Origin: an uncultured Ruminococcus sp.
GTDB lineage: Bacteria; Bacillota; Clostridia; Oscillospirales; CAG-272
Reading direction: 5' to 3'
Assembly (NCBI GenBank): GCA_902797125.1
Contig: CADBRS010000205.1
Location: 1 to 14,093 of the forward strand
DNA: 14,093 nt
Shown piece after piece: positions 8,266 to 14,093 of the stretch. Both the position numbers and the translations under genes were made by a program. The notes under the pieces are model-generated. The model ran no database searches, had not been told where the DNA came from, and was given only the letters and a program-made list of their open reading frames with translations. Numbering within the stretch: the first letter of the stretch is position 1; every line of letters begins with the position of its first letter.

Positions 8266-8553
8266 TCAACTGTCAGCCAAGGCGCGTTCCAGCCAGGTCA
8301 CTCCCATGCTGAATGCTTCATAAATGTTCTGCTTCTGGCCCTGTTTCACGATATTGGCGGTGTTTGCCGATTCCACGACCTGAATCAGGATCGAAGAGGG
8401 GACCTGGTGTCCCTTTTCTTCTTTGTAGTTGAATATTTCGAGGATCAGTACGTATTTATCCTCTTTCATGTCGCCGTAAACGATGGTCTGATCATCGCGG
8501 ACCAGCGGACGGCCTTTGTAAAGCAAATATTGTTTTTTGTCGATTTCTGGCAT
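8266..8553 (-). CDS. Small conserved-looking hypothetical protein (95 aa)
   Basis: Function unknown. The 95-residue product is soluble, with no signal peptide, membrane helix or cysteine. It starts MPEIDKKQYLLYKGRPLVR and ends with a helix (MGVTWLERALADS); the middle (KYVLILEIFNYKEE, SSILIQVVES) looks like beta strands, so a small alpha/beta fold is likely. The start is supported by GAGG five bases before the ATG and by a good promoter upstream with a short leader. It is transcribed alone, convergent with the CoA ligase and ending at a shared terminator. The own promoter, ribosome site and terminator argue that it is a real gene. Similar short proteins occur in Clostridia as far as I recall, but I assign no family. 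Confidence 0.8.
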   Translation of the reverse strand: MPEIDKKQYLLYKGRPLVRDDQTIVYGDMKEDKYVLILEIFNYKEEKGHQVPSSILIQVVESANTANIVKQGQKQNIYEAFSMGVTWLERALADS

Positions 8554-8567
8554 AATATCCTCGATTC

Positions 8568-8593
8568 AAGTGCCCTCACCCGGGCACTTTTTT
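8568..8593 (+). terminator. Strong hairpin in the leader of the 95-aa gene, with terminator form on the plus strand
   Basis: AAGTGCCC (8568-8575) pairs perfectly with GGGCACTT (8582-8589) around a six-base loop, and six T follow on the plus strand (8588-8593). On the plus strand it is a textbook terminator with no gene just before it. On the minus strand it occupies the 5' untranslated region of the 95-aa gene, about five bases ahead of its ribosome site. Confidence 0.65.
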
Positions 8594-8605
8594 CTTTTCG
8601 TCTGC

Positions 8606-8635
8606 ATTTTACCACAGTTTGATGCAGGATGTCAA
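8606..8635 (-). promoter_or_regulatory. Sigma-A promoter for the 95-aa hypothetical gene
   Basis: Minus strand: TTGACA (8635-8630), an 18-base spacer, TAAAAT (8611-8606) preceded by TGG as an extended -10. Start expected near 8599, giving a leader of about 45 bases that carries the GTGCCC hairpin. Confidence 0.8.
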
Positions 8636-8692
8636 CATACCATTCCGTCAAACCTCAACACGGCAAAAGTCCGTCTTTGGGCGGGTCTTTGA

Positions 8693-9619
8693 TCAGTTCA
8701 AGAAGCCCTTGATGATCTGCTCTTCCGCTTCGGACTCGGTCAGACCGAGAGTCATCAGTTTGATGATCTGCTCTCCGGCGATCTTGCCGATGGCTGCCTC
8801 ATGGACCAATGCGGCGTCGACGTGATTGGCTTCCAGGCCGGGTACGGCGAGGATCCTGCCCTCGTCCATGATGATCGAATCACATTCTGTATGACCCGAA
8901 CATTCCGCGTTTCCGACCAGTTTTGCGTCGAATTTCTGGAAAGAGCGGTCTCTGGCCACGGATCTTGACACCACGTCTGCAGATGATCCGGCCCCGTCCA
9001 TAACGACATCATAAGTCGAGACCGCGTTCTGCTCATCATGCGTCATCAATCGCTCCCGGACGACCAGTTTGGAACCTGCATCCAGCTTGGCCACGGTCTT
9101 CCGGTTGGTATCATCCACGCCTTTGATCTGGACCATTTCCATCTCCATGTAGGCGTTCTCGGAGAGAAAGACTTCCGTCACGGGGTTGAGGATGCGTTTC
9201 CCTTTCCCTTCACCGGATCCGTAATGCTTCTCAACATATTTCACTTTCGCGCCCGGATCCACGAAGAATCTGTGGATACCGTCGTGCTGAGCATCCTGAT
9301 TGCCGCAGTTGTCGATACCGCAGCCCGCCACGATGACAACGTCTGCATCCTTTCCGATGTAGAAATCGTTGTAAACGACCTCTTTCAGACCGGTCTGAGT
9401 CATGACGACAGGAATATGGACGCTCTCTTTTTTCGTTTCAGGGTCGATCTGAACGACGATACCGCTCCCGTCTTCTTTGGACGTGATATGGATATGGGCA
9501 CTGGAAGACCTGCCGATGCTTTTTCCGTTGGAACGGATATTGTAGGCACCCTCGGGAACAGCGTGAAGATCCGCTACTTCCTCCAGCAGTTTTTTCTGCA
9601 TTTCATCAAGTTTCAACAT
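8693..9619 (-). CDS. sufB: SufB/SufD-family Fe-S cluster scaffold protein (SmsB type)
   Basis: Scaffold subunit on which Fe-S clusters are built, partner of the SufC ATPase encoded just upstream. It has 308 residues, shorter than classical SufB (about 470) or SufD (about 420), and fits the minimal two-component SMS form known from archaea and many Clostridia. A right-handed beta-helix-like core spans about 60-260. Possible ligands seen are Cys100 and Cys105 with His112 and His116, and Cys240, His243 and Cys246. The C-terminal SufBD signature runs from VPGLEANHVDAALVHEAAIG (259-278), with His273 at the position of the conserved SufD histidine, through a helix ending EEQIIKGFLN. AGGAGGTGA lies six bases before the ATG, which overlaps the sufC end by seven bases, so the two are translated together. 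Family secure; the SMS sub-type and ligand roles are inferred from length and context. Confidence 0.93.
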   Translation of the reverse strand: MLKLDEMQKKLLEEVADLHAVPEGAYNIRSNGKSIGRSSSAHIHITSKEDGSGIVVQIDPETKKESVHIPVVMTQTGLKEVVYNDFYIGKDADVVIVAGCGIDNCGNQDAQHDGIHRFFVDPGAKVKYVEKHYGSGEGKGKRILNPVTEVFLSENAYMEMEMVQIKGVDDTNRKTVAKLDAGSKLVVRERLMTHDEQNAVSTYDVVMDGAGSSADVVSRSVARDRSFQKFDAKLVGNAECSGHTECDSIIMDEGRILAVPGLEANHVDAALVHEAAIGKIAGEQIIKLMTLGLTESEAEEQIIKGFLN

Positions 9620-10365
9620 TCCGTCTCACCTCCTGAAGGAGCTTGAAAACGGCAATCCGGCGAGGCGGAAGACGTCCCGATCAATGTCGGCAGGATCTCG
9701 TCTTTCGGCCCGGCCGCATCCAACCGTCCTGCGCGCAGCACGACGATCTGATCCGCAATATTGAGGATACGCTCCTGATGAGAAATGATCAGGATTGAAC
9801 GGTCTTTGATCCTTTGACGCATCTCTTCAAAAACAGAGATCAGATTCTTGAAACTCCACAGATCGATCCCTGCTTCGGGTTCGTCGAATATGGAAAGATG
9901 TCCTTCTCTGGCCAGGACCGTCGCGATCTCGATACGCTTCAGTTCGCCGCCTGAAAGGCTGGCGTTGACTTCCCTGTTCACGTAATCCCTGGCGCAAAGA
10001 CCCACTGAGGATAAATAAACGCAGGCATCCGAGACGGCCAGTTTTTCGCCTTTGGCCAACCGGATCAAGTCCAGCACACGGATTCCCTTAAACCGGACAG
10101 GCTGCTGGAAGGCATAGGCGATGCCTGCCCTGGCGCGTTCGGTCACGGACCATCCGGTGATATCCTTGCCATCCATCCATATCTTGCCTGAAGTGGGCTT
10201 TTCAATGCCTGCGATCAACTTGGCCAAAGTGGATTTACCGCCCCCGTTCGGGCCGGTAATCACGATCAGCTGACCGTCCGGGATCTTGAAAGACACATCG
10301 TGGATGATCTCTTTCCCTTCTTTTTCGTCGTTGACTTCGAACGATACATGTTCAAGTTCTATCAT
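9613..10365 (-). CDS. sufC: SufC-type ABC ATPase for Fe-S assembly (SmsC type)
   Basis: Soluble ABC ATPase that dimerises on ATP and drives conformational change of the SufB-like scaffold. The 250 residues carry Walker A GPNGGGKST (38-46), the Q-loop AFQQP (85-89), signature LSGGELKR (137-144), Walker B with HLSIFDEPEAGID (156-168) and H-loop His196. The Walker B-D-loop wording DEPEAGID rather than the classical SufC DEIDSGLD matches archaeal and clostridial minimal forms. No membrane segments. It starts 40 bases after the deoB stop, so it probably shares that transcript. The ribosome site GGAG (10392-10389) is 22 bases from the ATG, with a GGGG/CCCC hairpin between them that would shorten the gap to nine bases if folded. 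An import ATPase is unlikely because the partner is SufB-like. Confidence 0.93.
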   Translation of the reverse strand: MIELEHVSFEVNDEKEGKEIIHDVSFKIPDGQLIVITGPNGGGKSTLAKLIAGIEKPTSGKIWMDGKDITGWSVTERARAGIAYAFQQPVRFKGIRVLDLIRLAKGEKLAVSDACVYLSSVGLCARDYVNREVNASLSGGELKRIEIATVLAREGHLSIFDEPEAGIDLWSFKNLISVFEEMRQRIKDRSILIISHQERILNIADQIVVLRAGRLDAAGPKDEILPTLIGTSSASPDCRFQAPSGGETEC

Positions 10366-10374
10366 TTCAAACGC

Positions 10375-10392
10375 GGGGATGAGCCCCTCTCC
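10375..10392 (-). promoter_or_regulatory. Ribosome site and hairpin spacer before sufC
   Basis: On the minus strand GGAGA is followed at once by GGGG (10387-10384), a CTCAT loop and CCCC (10378-10375), then nine bases to the ATG. Without folding the Shine-Dalgarno is too far away; with the 13-base hairpin looped out its spacing is normal. Alternatively initiation relies on a weak site or coupling. Confidence 0.45.
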
Positions 10393-10405
10393 AAAATTAT
10401 TTACG

Positions 10406-11569
10406 TTAGGTCATGGCATCTGCCATCGAAGTTCCGTCTTTTGTTTTTTCCGTATCCAGCCAATCCGTCACGGTCGATGCAATATCGGCAAAAGTCCGTC
10501 TGGTACCCAGATTGACGGGTCTGATTTTCTTTCCGAAGGCCAGCATGGGCACATATTCGCGGGTATGGTCTGTTGTCTTGATGAAAGACGGGTCGCAACC
10601 GTGATCCGCAGTCAGGATCAGAACGTCATCTTCCTGCATCAACGCCGTCATGCGCGGCAGCCAGCTGTCAAACTCGGACAGAGCTCGCGCATAGCCGTCG
10701 ACGTCTCTTCTGTGACCGTACAGCATGTCGAAATCGACCAGATTGATGAAACAAAGCCCTGAAAAGGCATTTTGAGCGACTTTTAATGCCGTTTCCATGC
10801 CTTCCCTGTTGCCATGTGTCAGATGGAACTCTGTGATGCTCCGTCCGGCAAAAATATCATAGATCTTTCCTACGGATATCACGTCCAGGCCGGCCTTTTT
10901 GACTTTGTCCAGCATAGTCTCACCGAAAGGTTTGACTGAAAAATCTCTGCGCTCGGACGTTCGGACGAACGCTCCGGGTGCTCCTTCAAAAGGACGTGCA
11001 ATGACCCGGCCTACGCCGAAAGGTCCTGTCAGGATCTTTCTGGCTTTTTCACAATCCTCATACAGTACGTCCAGCGGCACGATTGCCTTGTGAGCGGCGA
11101 TCTGAAACACGCTGTCTGCACTGGTGTAGACGATATAGCTGCCCGTCCGGATGTGTTCCGGACCGTAATCCCGGATGACTTCCGTTCCGGAATAGGGCTT
11201 GTTGCAAAGGACTCCCCGTCCCGTCGCTTTGGAAAAAGCATCCAAAACTTCCCGGGGAAAACCGTTTGGAAACGTGGGCAAAGGCTCATGCGAGACCAGT
11301 CCTGCGATCTCCCAGTGACCCACCGTCGTGTCTTTTCCGGCGGAAGCTTCCTGCATCCGGCCGTAAGCCCAGGTCGGGTTGTCAGTCCTTTGGATGGAAG
11401 TAACGCCATCGATACATCCTAGCCCAGCTTTGATCAGGTTCGGAATATGCAGTTCTTTGGACCTCGTAAGAGCACAGAGCGTGTCCGCACCTTCGTCTCC
11501 GAACCGGGAGGCGTCCGGCGCCTGCCCGATGCCGAAACTGTCCAGAACAATGATGAAAACACGTCTCAT
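10406..11569 (-). CDS. deoB: Phosphopentomutase
   Basis: Interconverts (deoxy)ribose 1-phosphate and (deoxy)ribose 5-phosphate, linking nucleoside breakdown to central metabolism; cytoplasmic, alkaline phosphatase superfamily, two Mn(II). The 387 residues are full length. By comparison with the Bacillus cereus enzyme the metal and catalytic residues are all present: Asp10 (IVLDSFGIG), the phosphorylated Thr81 in KDTTVGHWE, Asp281 and His286 (NLVDFDMLYGHRR), Asp322-His323 (TADHGCDP) and His335 (TTDHTREY); the cap domain lies between about 95 and 215. The ATG overlaps the deoD stop as ATGA, so translation is coupled to the phosphorylase that supplies its substrate. The GTG-rich start region has no strong ribosome site of its own. 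Assignment is secure. Confidence 0.97.
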   Translation of the reverse strand: MRRVFIIVLDSFGIGQAPDASRFGDEGADTLCALTRSKELHIPNLIKAGLGCIDGVTSIQRTDNPTWAYGRMQEASAGKDTTVGHWEIAGLVSHEPLPTFPNGFPREVLDAFSKATGRGVLCNKPYSGTEVIRDYGPEHIRTGSYIVYTSADSVFQIAAHKAIVPLDVLYEDCEKARKILTGPFGVGRVIARPFEGAPGAFVRTSERRDFSVKPFGETMLDKVKKAGLDVISVGKIYDIFAGRSITEFHLTHGNREGMETALKVAQNAFSGLCFINLVDFDMLYGHRRDVDGYARALSEFDSWLPRMTALMQEDDVLILTADHGCDPSFIKTTDHTREYVPMLAFGKKIRPVNLGTRRTFADIASTVTDWLDTEKTKDGTSMADAMT

Positions 11570-12315
11570 TTCGAAATCGAGACCGCCGTCTCAAGGGCCA
11601 ATTCCATCATTTCCGTGAATGTGGATTCACGCTCTTCAGCCGTCGTGCTTTCATGGGTGAACAGATGATCCGAGACCGTGAAGATGCCCAAAGCCTTCTT
11701 CCCCGATCTGGCAGCATTCATATATAGCGCCGCGCTTTCCATCTCGACGGCCATAACCTGCATCTTCTTCCACTCGTCAGAGGACCTCATGCCGGACGGA
11801 ACCTCATCTTCATCCGTATAGAAAACATCCGTGGATAGCACGTTGCCTACGTGGATTTTAGGACCGAGGCCCATCCGCTCCCCTACTTCGACGCATGTTT
11901 TCAAGACATCGAAAGAGGCGACCGGTGCAAAAGTCCCGGGCAAACGGAAGCCCGACGCATAGTTCGAATCCGTACAAGCCCCCATTCCGAGCACGATATC
12001 CCGGATATGGACGCCTTCCGAAATCCCGCCTGCAGAGCCCACGCGCAGGATCGTTTCCACACCGAACACGTTGAAGAGTTCATGGGAATAGATCCCAATC
12101 GAAGGCATGCCCATACCGGAGGCCATGACTGAGACAGGACAATTCTTGTATGTCCCGGTATAGCCCTGTACACCGCGGACGTTATTGACCATCCGGGCGT
12201 TTTCCAGGTAATGTTCCGCGATAAAGCGGGACCGGTTCGGGTCTCCCGGCATCAGAACCACGGGTGCAAAATCGCCGGGTTTCGCGTTGATATGAGGTGT
12301 GGGATATGCTGGCAT
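11566..12315 (-). CDS. deoD: Purine nucleoside phosphorylase, DeoD type
   Basis: Cleaves purine (deoxy)nucleosides with phosphate to free base and (deoxy)ribose 1-phosphate, which DeoB then converts. The 249 residues match the hexameric NP-I family of trimer-of-dimers architecture: TPHINAKPGDFA with His8 (6-17), phosphate site LMPGDPNR (21-28), Arg47 in VNNVRG, Arg91-Ser94 region RVGS, the nucleoside-binding VEMES (190-194) and catalytic Asp206 in TVSDH. AAGGAG stands seven bases before the ATG. It opens the deoD-deoB-sufC-sufB cluster, but only about 30 bases separate its ATG from the rpmF terminator and I see no promoter there, so expression may depend on read-through. DeoD type is favoured over uridine phosphorylase by the close match to the DeoD N-terminus and the THEQTT-like segment (THESTTAEER). 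Confidence 0.95.
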   Translation of the reverse strand: MPAYPTPHINAKPGDFAPVVLMPGDPNRSRFIAEHYLENARMVNNVRGVQGYTGTYKNCPVSVMASGMGMPSIGIYSHELFNVFGVETILRVGSAGGISEGVHIRDIVLGMGACTDSNYASGFRLPGTFAPVASFDVLKTCVEVGERMGLGPKIHVGNVLSTDVFYTDEDEVPSGMRSSDEWKKMQVMAVEMESAALYMNAARSGKKALGIFTVSDHLFTHESTTAEERESTFTEMMELALETAVSISK

Positions 12316-12344
12316 GATCTCGCTCCTTTCAGTCGTCTTCGGGT

Positions 12345-12380
12345 AAAAAAAACTCCGTCACAAGCATGGTACGGAGTTTT
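12345..12380 (-). terminator. Intrinsic terminator after rpmF
   Basis: Minus strand: AAACTCCGT (12379-12371) pairs with ACGGAGTTT (12358-12350) around a 12-base loop, followed by a run of T reaching 12345. It closes the yceD-rpmF unit and lies directly in front of deoD. Confidence 0.9.
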
Positions 12381-12392
12381 GTCGTGCTGAAA

Positions 12393-12599
12393 TCAGGCTT
12401 TCTTGTCTTCTTTTGTCTTGATGTCAATCACTTTTTTGCCGCCGTAATAGCCGCAAGTCATGCACACATGATGCGGGCGAACCATCTCATTGCATTCAGG
12501 ATTCGAGCAACGGACCAGTTCAGGAGCCGTCAGTTTGGAATTATTCGAGCGTCTCTTGTCTCTGCGGGCTTTCGATACTTTTCTCTTTGGTACTGCCAT
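12393..12599 (-). CDS. rpmF: 50S ribosomal protein L32
   Basis: Small basic protein of the large ribosomal subunit. The 68 residues begin with the family signature MAVPKRKVSKARRDKRRSN and carry a zinc-ribbon: Cys31 and Cys36, then Cys46 and Cys49 (CMTCGYYGG). All four cysteines are present, so this is the zinc-containing (C+) form. The first pair is spaced by four residues (CSNPEC) instead of the common two. AAGGAGG lies seven bases before the ATG. It follows yceD by 58 bases in the usual yceD-rpmF order and is closed by a strong terminator; the fatty-acid genes that often follow rpmF are absent here. Confidence 0.97.
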   Translation of the reverse strand: MAVPKRKVSKARRDKRRSNNSKLTAPELVRCSNPECNEMVRPHHVCMTCGYYGGKKVIDIKTKEDKKA

Positions 12600-12657
12600 G
12601 GAAAAACCTCCTTATGTGCGGCCTTTGCCGCGATACGTATGATTTACAGATTTGGTG

Positions 12658-13182
12658 TCACACTTCGTCCCCGTCTTCATCCAGCAAGGTCTGCAGAACG
12701 GAAAGACGCGGATCGATCTCTTTTTCGTGAGAACATTTGCATAATCCGGAACGAATCGGTTTACCGCACTTCGGACAGAGTCCAGGGCAGTCCTCAGAAC
12801 AGAGTAAACGCATCGGAAAGATCATCAGCATTTCATCTCGGATGTCTTCTTCGGGATCGATCTTTCCGGAGTCTGGGATCAAATAATCCAGTCCCTCTTC
12901 CTCCAGTTGTTCTTCACTCAGACTCTGCCGGTCGGCCACGATCCGATTGAAATCGAATTCGAAAACACCCCGGACATCGTCTAAACATCTCGCACAGGCT
13001 CCGACGTACGGAACGGATACATGACAGGAGAGTTTCTTGTATCCGCCGATGTCCGTGACCTGACCTTCGCAGGTCATGGAGTCGGTAAAAGTCACGTCCT
13101 GAACGTCCGGTGCTTCCATACGGAAAGAAAACGGTAAAACCTTGATTTCCCCGCGTGAGAGCGAACCTAAATCCAGAATCAT
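12658..13182 (-). CDS. yceD: YceD/DUF177 family protein
   Basis: Member of the DUF177 family, almost always next to rpmF and linked in the literature to 23S rRNA accumulation or ribosome assembly; exact biochemistry uncertain. The 174 residues show an N-terminal beta-rich half, CARCLDD at 63-69 as the DUF177 core motif, an acidic stretch (about 88-116), and a Cys-rich tail with Cys128, 132, 136, 139 (ending LCPKCGKP) plus Cys148 and 150, which could bind zinc. GGAG about seven bases before the ATG is an acceptable ribosome site. A perfect-consensus promoter lies 52 bases upstream, so yceD and rpmF are likely strongly expressed together. Confidence 0.93.
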   Translation of the reverse strand: MILDLGSLSRGEIKVLPFSFRMEAPDVQDVTFTDSMTCEGQVTDIGGYKKLSCHVSVPYVGACARCLDDVRGVFEFDFNRIVADRQSLSEEQLEEEGLDYLIPDSGKIDPEEDIRDEMLMIFPMRLLCSEDCPGLCPKCGKPIRSGLCKCSHEKEIDPRLSVLQTLLDEDGDEV

Positions 13183-13233
13183 AAGACACTCCGATTACGT
13201 TTTTTGCCGCGCAAGATTTGTGCAACATCCCGT

Positions 13234-13262
13234 ATTATAGCGACAAAAGTCATATTTGTCAA
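13234..13262 (-). promoter_or_regulatory. Perfect-consensus sigma-A promoter for yceD-rpmF
   Basis: Minus strand: TTGACA (13262-13257), a 17-base spacer, TATAAT (13239-13234). Start expected near 13227, leader about 45 bases. The 315-base gap between yceD and topB (13183-13497) holds this promoter, the divergent topB promoter and two inverted repeats; no further gene is seen. Confidence 0.9.
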
Positions 13263-13305
13263 TATACTTTAAGAAAAGAAAACGGATGAGCCGCCCCAAA
13301 AAGGG

Positions 13306-13358
13306 ACGTCTGAAAAGCCAAAGACGTGAAAAACTTTTTTTGAATTGAAAATTCAAAG
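13306..13358. repeat. Two inverted repeats between the divergent promoters
   Basis: ACGTCT (13306-13311) pairs with AGACGT (13322-13327) over a 10-base loop, and TTTGAATT (13340-13347) pairs perfectly with AATTCAAA (13351-13358) over three bases. The second is a compact 19-base palindrome about 35 bases upstream of the topB -35. It could be an operator or an extrusion-prone AT-rich site; function unknown. Confidence 0.5.
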
Positions 13359-13392
13359 CCAAGGGCATGACGAAGAAAGCCTGAAAATAAGG

Positions 13393-13420
13393 TTGACAAG
13401 CGTGAAACGTTTGCTATAAT
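13393..13420 (+). promoter_or_regulatory. Sigma-A promoter for topB
   Basis: TTGACA 13393-13398, a 16-base spacer, TATAAT 13415-13420. Start near 13427. The leader of about 70 bases contains a GATCGG/CCGATC hairpin (13434-13453). Confidence 0.85.
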
Positions 13421-13497
13421 GACCATGATGAAGGATCGGTCTGTTTGCCGATCGTGAGATACAAAAACCGACACAAAGAACGCATTTGAGGAAAAAC

Positions 13498-14093
13498 ATG
13501 GTTTTAATCATTTCTGAAAAACCCAGTTTGGGTCGAAATATCGCGGCGGGCATAGCCACTTTGCCCAATGCGAAACCATTGACAAATAAAAACGGTTATC
13601 TCGAAGGCAACGGATACATCGTCACATGGGCCTTCGGCCATCTTTTCTCGCTTTGCGATATCGAATCATACAGTCAGGAACCGGGCAAAGAGTCCGGAAC
13701 AGAGATTGAGAAACCCCGCTGGACAATGAACAACCTGCCCTGTTTCCCTGAAACGTTCCGCTTCGAACTCCGGAAGGACGAGAAATCCGGAAAACCGGAC
13801 GCTGGGGTCAAAAGACAGTTCAAACTGATCGAGACGCTGTGCAACAGGGATGATGTCGATACGATCGTCAACGCAGGAGATGCGGACCGGGAGGGAGAGA
13901 TCATCGTCAGGCTCTGCATCGCTCATGCGCTGAAGAGGCAGAAACCCGTCAAAAGACTCTGGCTCCCGGATCAGACTCCCCAGACCGTCTCCGCATCTCT
14001 GACCGAGATGAAGGATGACACGGACTATGACAATCTGGCAAACGAAGGCTTCGCGAGGACCTATATCGACTGGCTGTACGGAGTCAATCTGAC
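13498..14093 (+). CDS. topB: DNA topoisomerase III-like type IA topoisomerase (5' part, cut by window end)
   Basis: Cuts and rejoins one DNA strand to relax negative supercoils or decatenate. Only the first 198 residues are in the window; the frame is open to the edge. GAGG lies six bases before the ATG at 13498. Visible is the TOPRIM domain: ISEKPSLGRNIA (5-16) with catalytic Glu7, a WAFGHLFSL segment (44-52), and the metal motif GDADREGE at 127-134 with Asp128, Asp130 and Glu132. The segment ARTYIDWLYGVNL just before the edge is the family's transition to the next domain. The start directly with the TOPRIM EKPS motif and its wording fit TopB rather than TopA. The active-site tyrosine lies beyond the window. 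It is divergent from yceD and has its own promoter. Confidence 0.92.
   Translation, partial: MVLIISEKPSLGRNIAAGIATLPNAKPLTNKNGYLEGNGYIVTWAFGHLFSLCDIESYSQEPGKESGTEIEKPRWTMNNLPCFPETFRFELRKDEKSGKPDAGVKRQFKLIETLCNRDDVDTIVNAGDADREGEIIVRLCIAHALKRQKPVKRLWLPDQTPQTVSASLTEMKDDTDYDNLANEGFARTYIDWLYGVNL

Noticed and set aside
8665..8690. Terminator after sufB on the minus strand
   Set aside because: The stem has only about four plus two pairs with mismatches and four T; possible but too weak to call, so the end of the deo-suf transcript is left open.
12410..12440. TTGACA-like -35 inside the end of rpmF as deoD promoter
   Set aside because: No acceptable -10 hexamer lies 15-19 bases downstream, and the match is explained by codons for V-I-D-I-K.
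13259..13474. Minus-strand open frame of 71 codons between yceD and topB
   Set aside because: It covers the topB promoter and both inverted repeats, has no ribosome site and no recognisable protein features.

Overview
The window looks like a chromosomal segment of a low-to-mid GC Gram-positive anaerobe, most likely a Clostridia-type Bacillota. The evidence is an HPr kinase/phosphorylase, a T-box riboswitch, a two-gene SufC/SufB-like (SMS-type) Fe-S system with no sufD, sufS or sufU beside it, a PrsA-like lipoprotein foldase, and near-consensus sigma-A promoters (TTGACA/TATAAT). No tRNA, rRNA, CRISPR array, insertion sequence or phage gene was seen. Genus cannot be assigned from sequence reading alone.

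Layout. (1) Positions 30-5114, minus strand: a three-gene operon from a strong promoter at 5219-5247, encoding a PrsA/SurA-like lipoprotein foldase, a single-pass membrane protein with a probable alpha/beta ectodomain, and a 1030-residue protein with a CvpA-like four-helix N-terminus and a very large extracytoplasmic part. (2) Positions 5287-8249, plus strand: hprK, then a new promoter, a complete T-box leader with a UAC (tyrosine) specifier and a class I adenylate-forming acyl/aryl-CoA ligase. (3) Positions 8266-8635, minus strand: a small conserved-looking hypothetical gene with its own promoter and a leader hairpin. (4) Positions 8693-12315, minus strand: a tightly packed cluster deoD-deoB-sufC-sufB, joining purine nucleoside/pentose-phosphate salvage to the Fe-S scaffold pair. 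(5) Positions 12345-13262, minus strand: yceD-rpmF with a perfect-consensus promoter and a strong terminator that lies directly in front of deoD. (6) Positions 13393-14093, plus strand: a promoter and the N-terminal third or so of a type IA topoisomerase of the TopB (topoisomerase III) type, cut by the window edge.

The most notable signal is the T-box. All major parts are readable (specifier loop with AGUA/GAA, AG bulge and distal loop, antiterminator with the UGGUACC bulge, competing terminator). Both the specifier (UAC) and the bulge base U, which pairs with discriminator A, agree with tRNA-Tyr, yet the regulated gene is a CoA ligase rather than a tyrosyl-tRNA synthetase, transporter or aromatic biosynthesis gene. 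A plausible but untested reading is salvage of tyrosine from an aryl acid such as 4-hydroxyphenylacetate.
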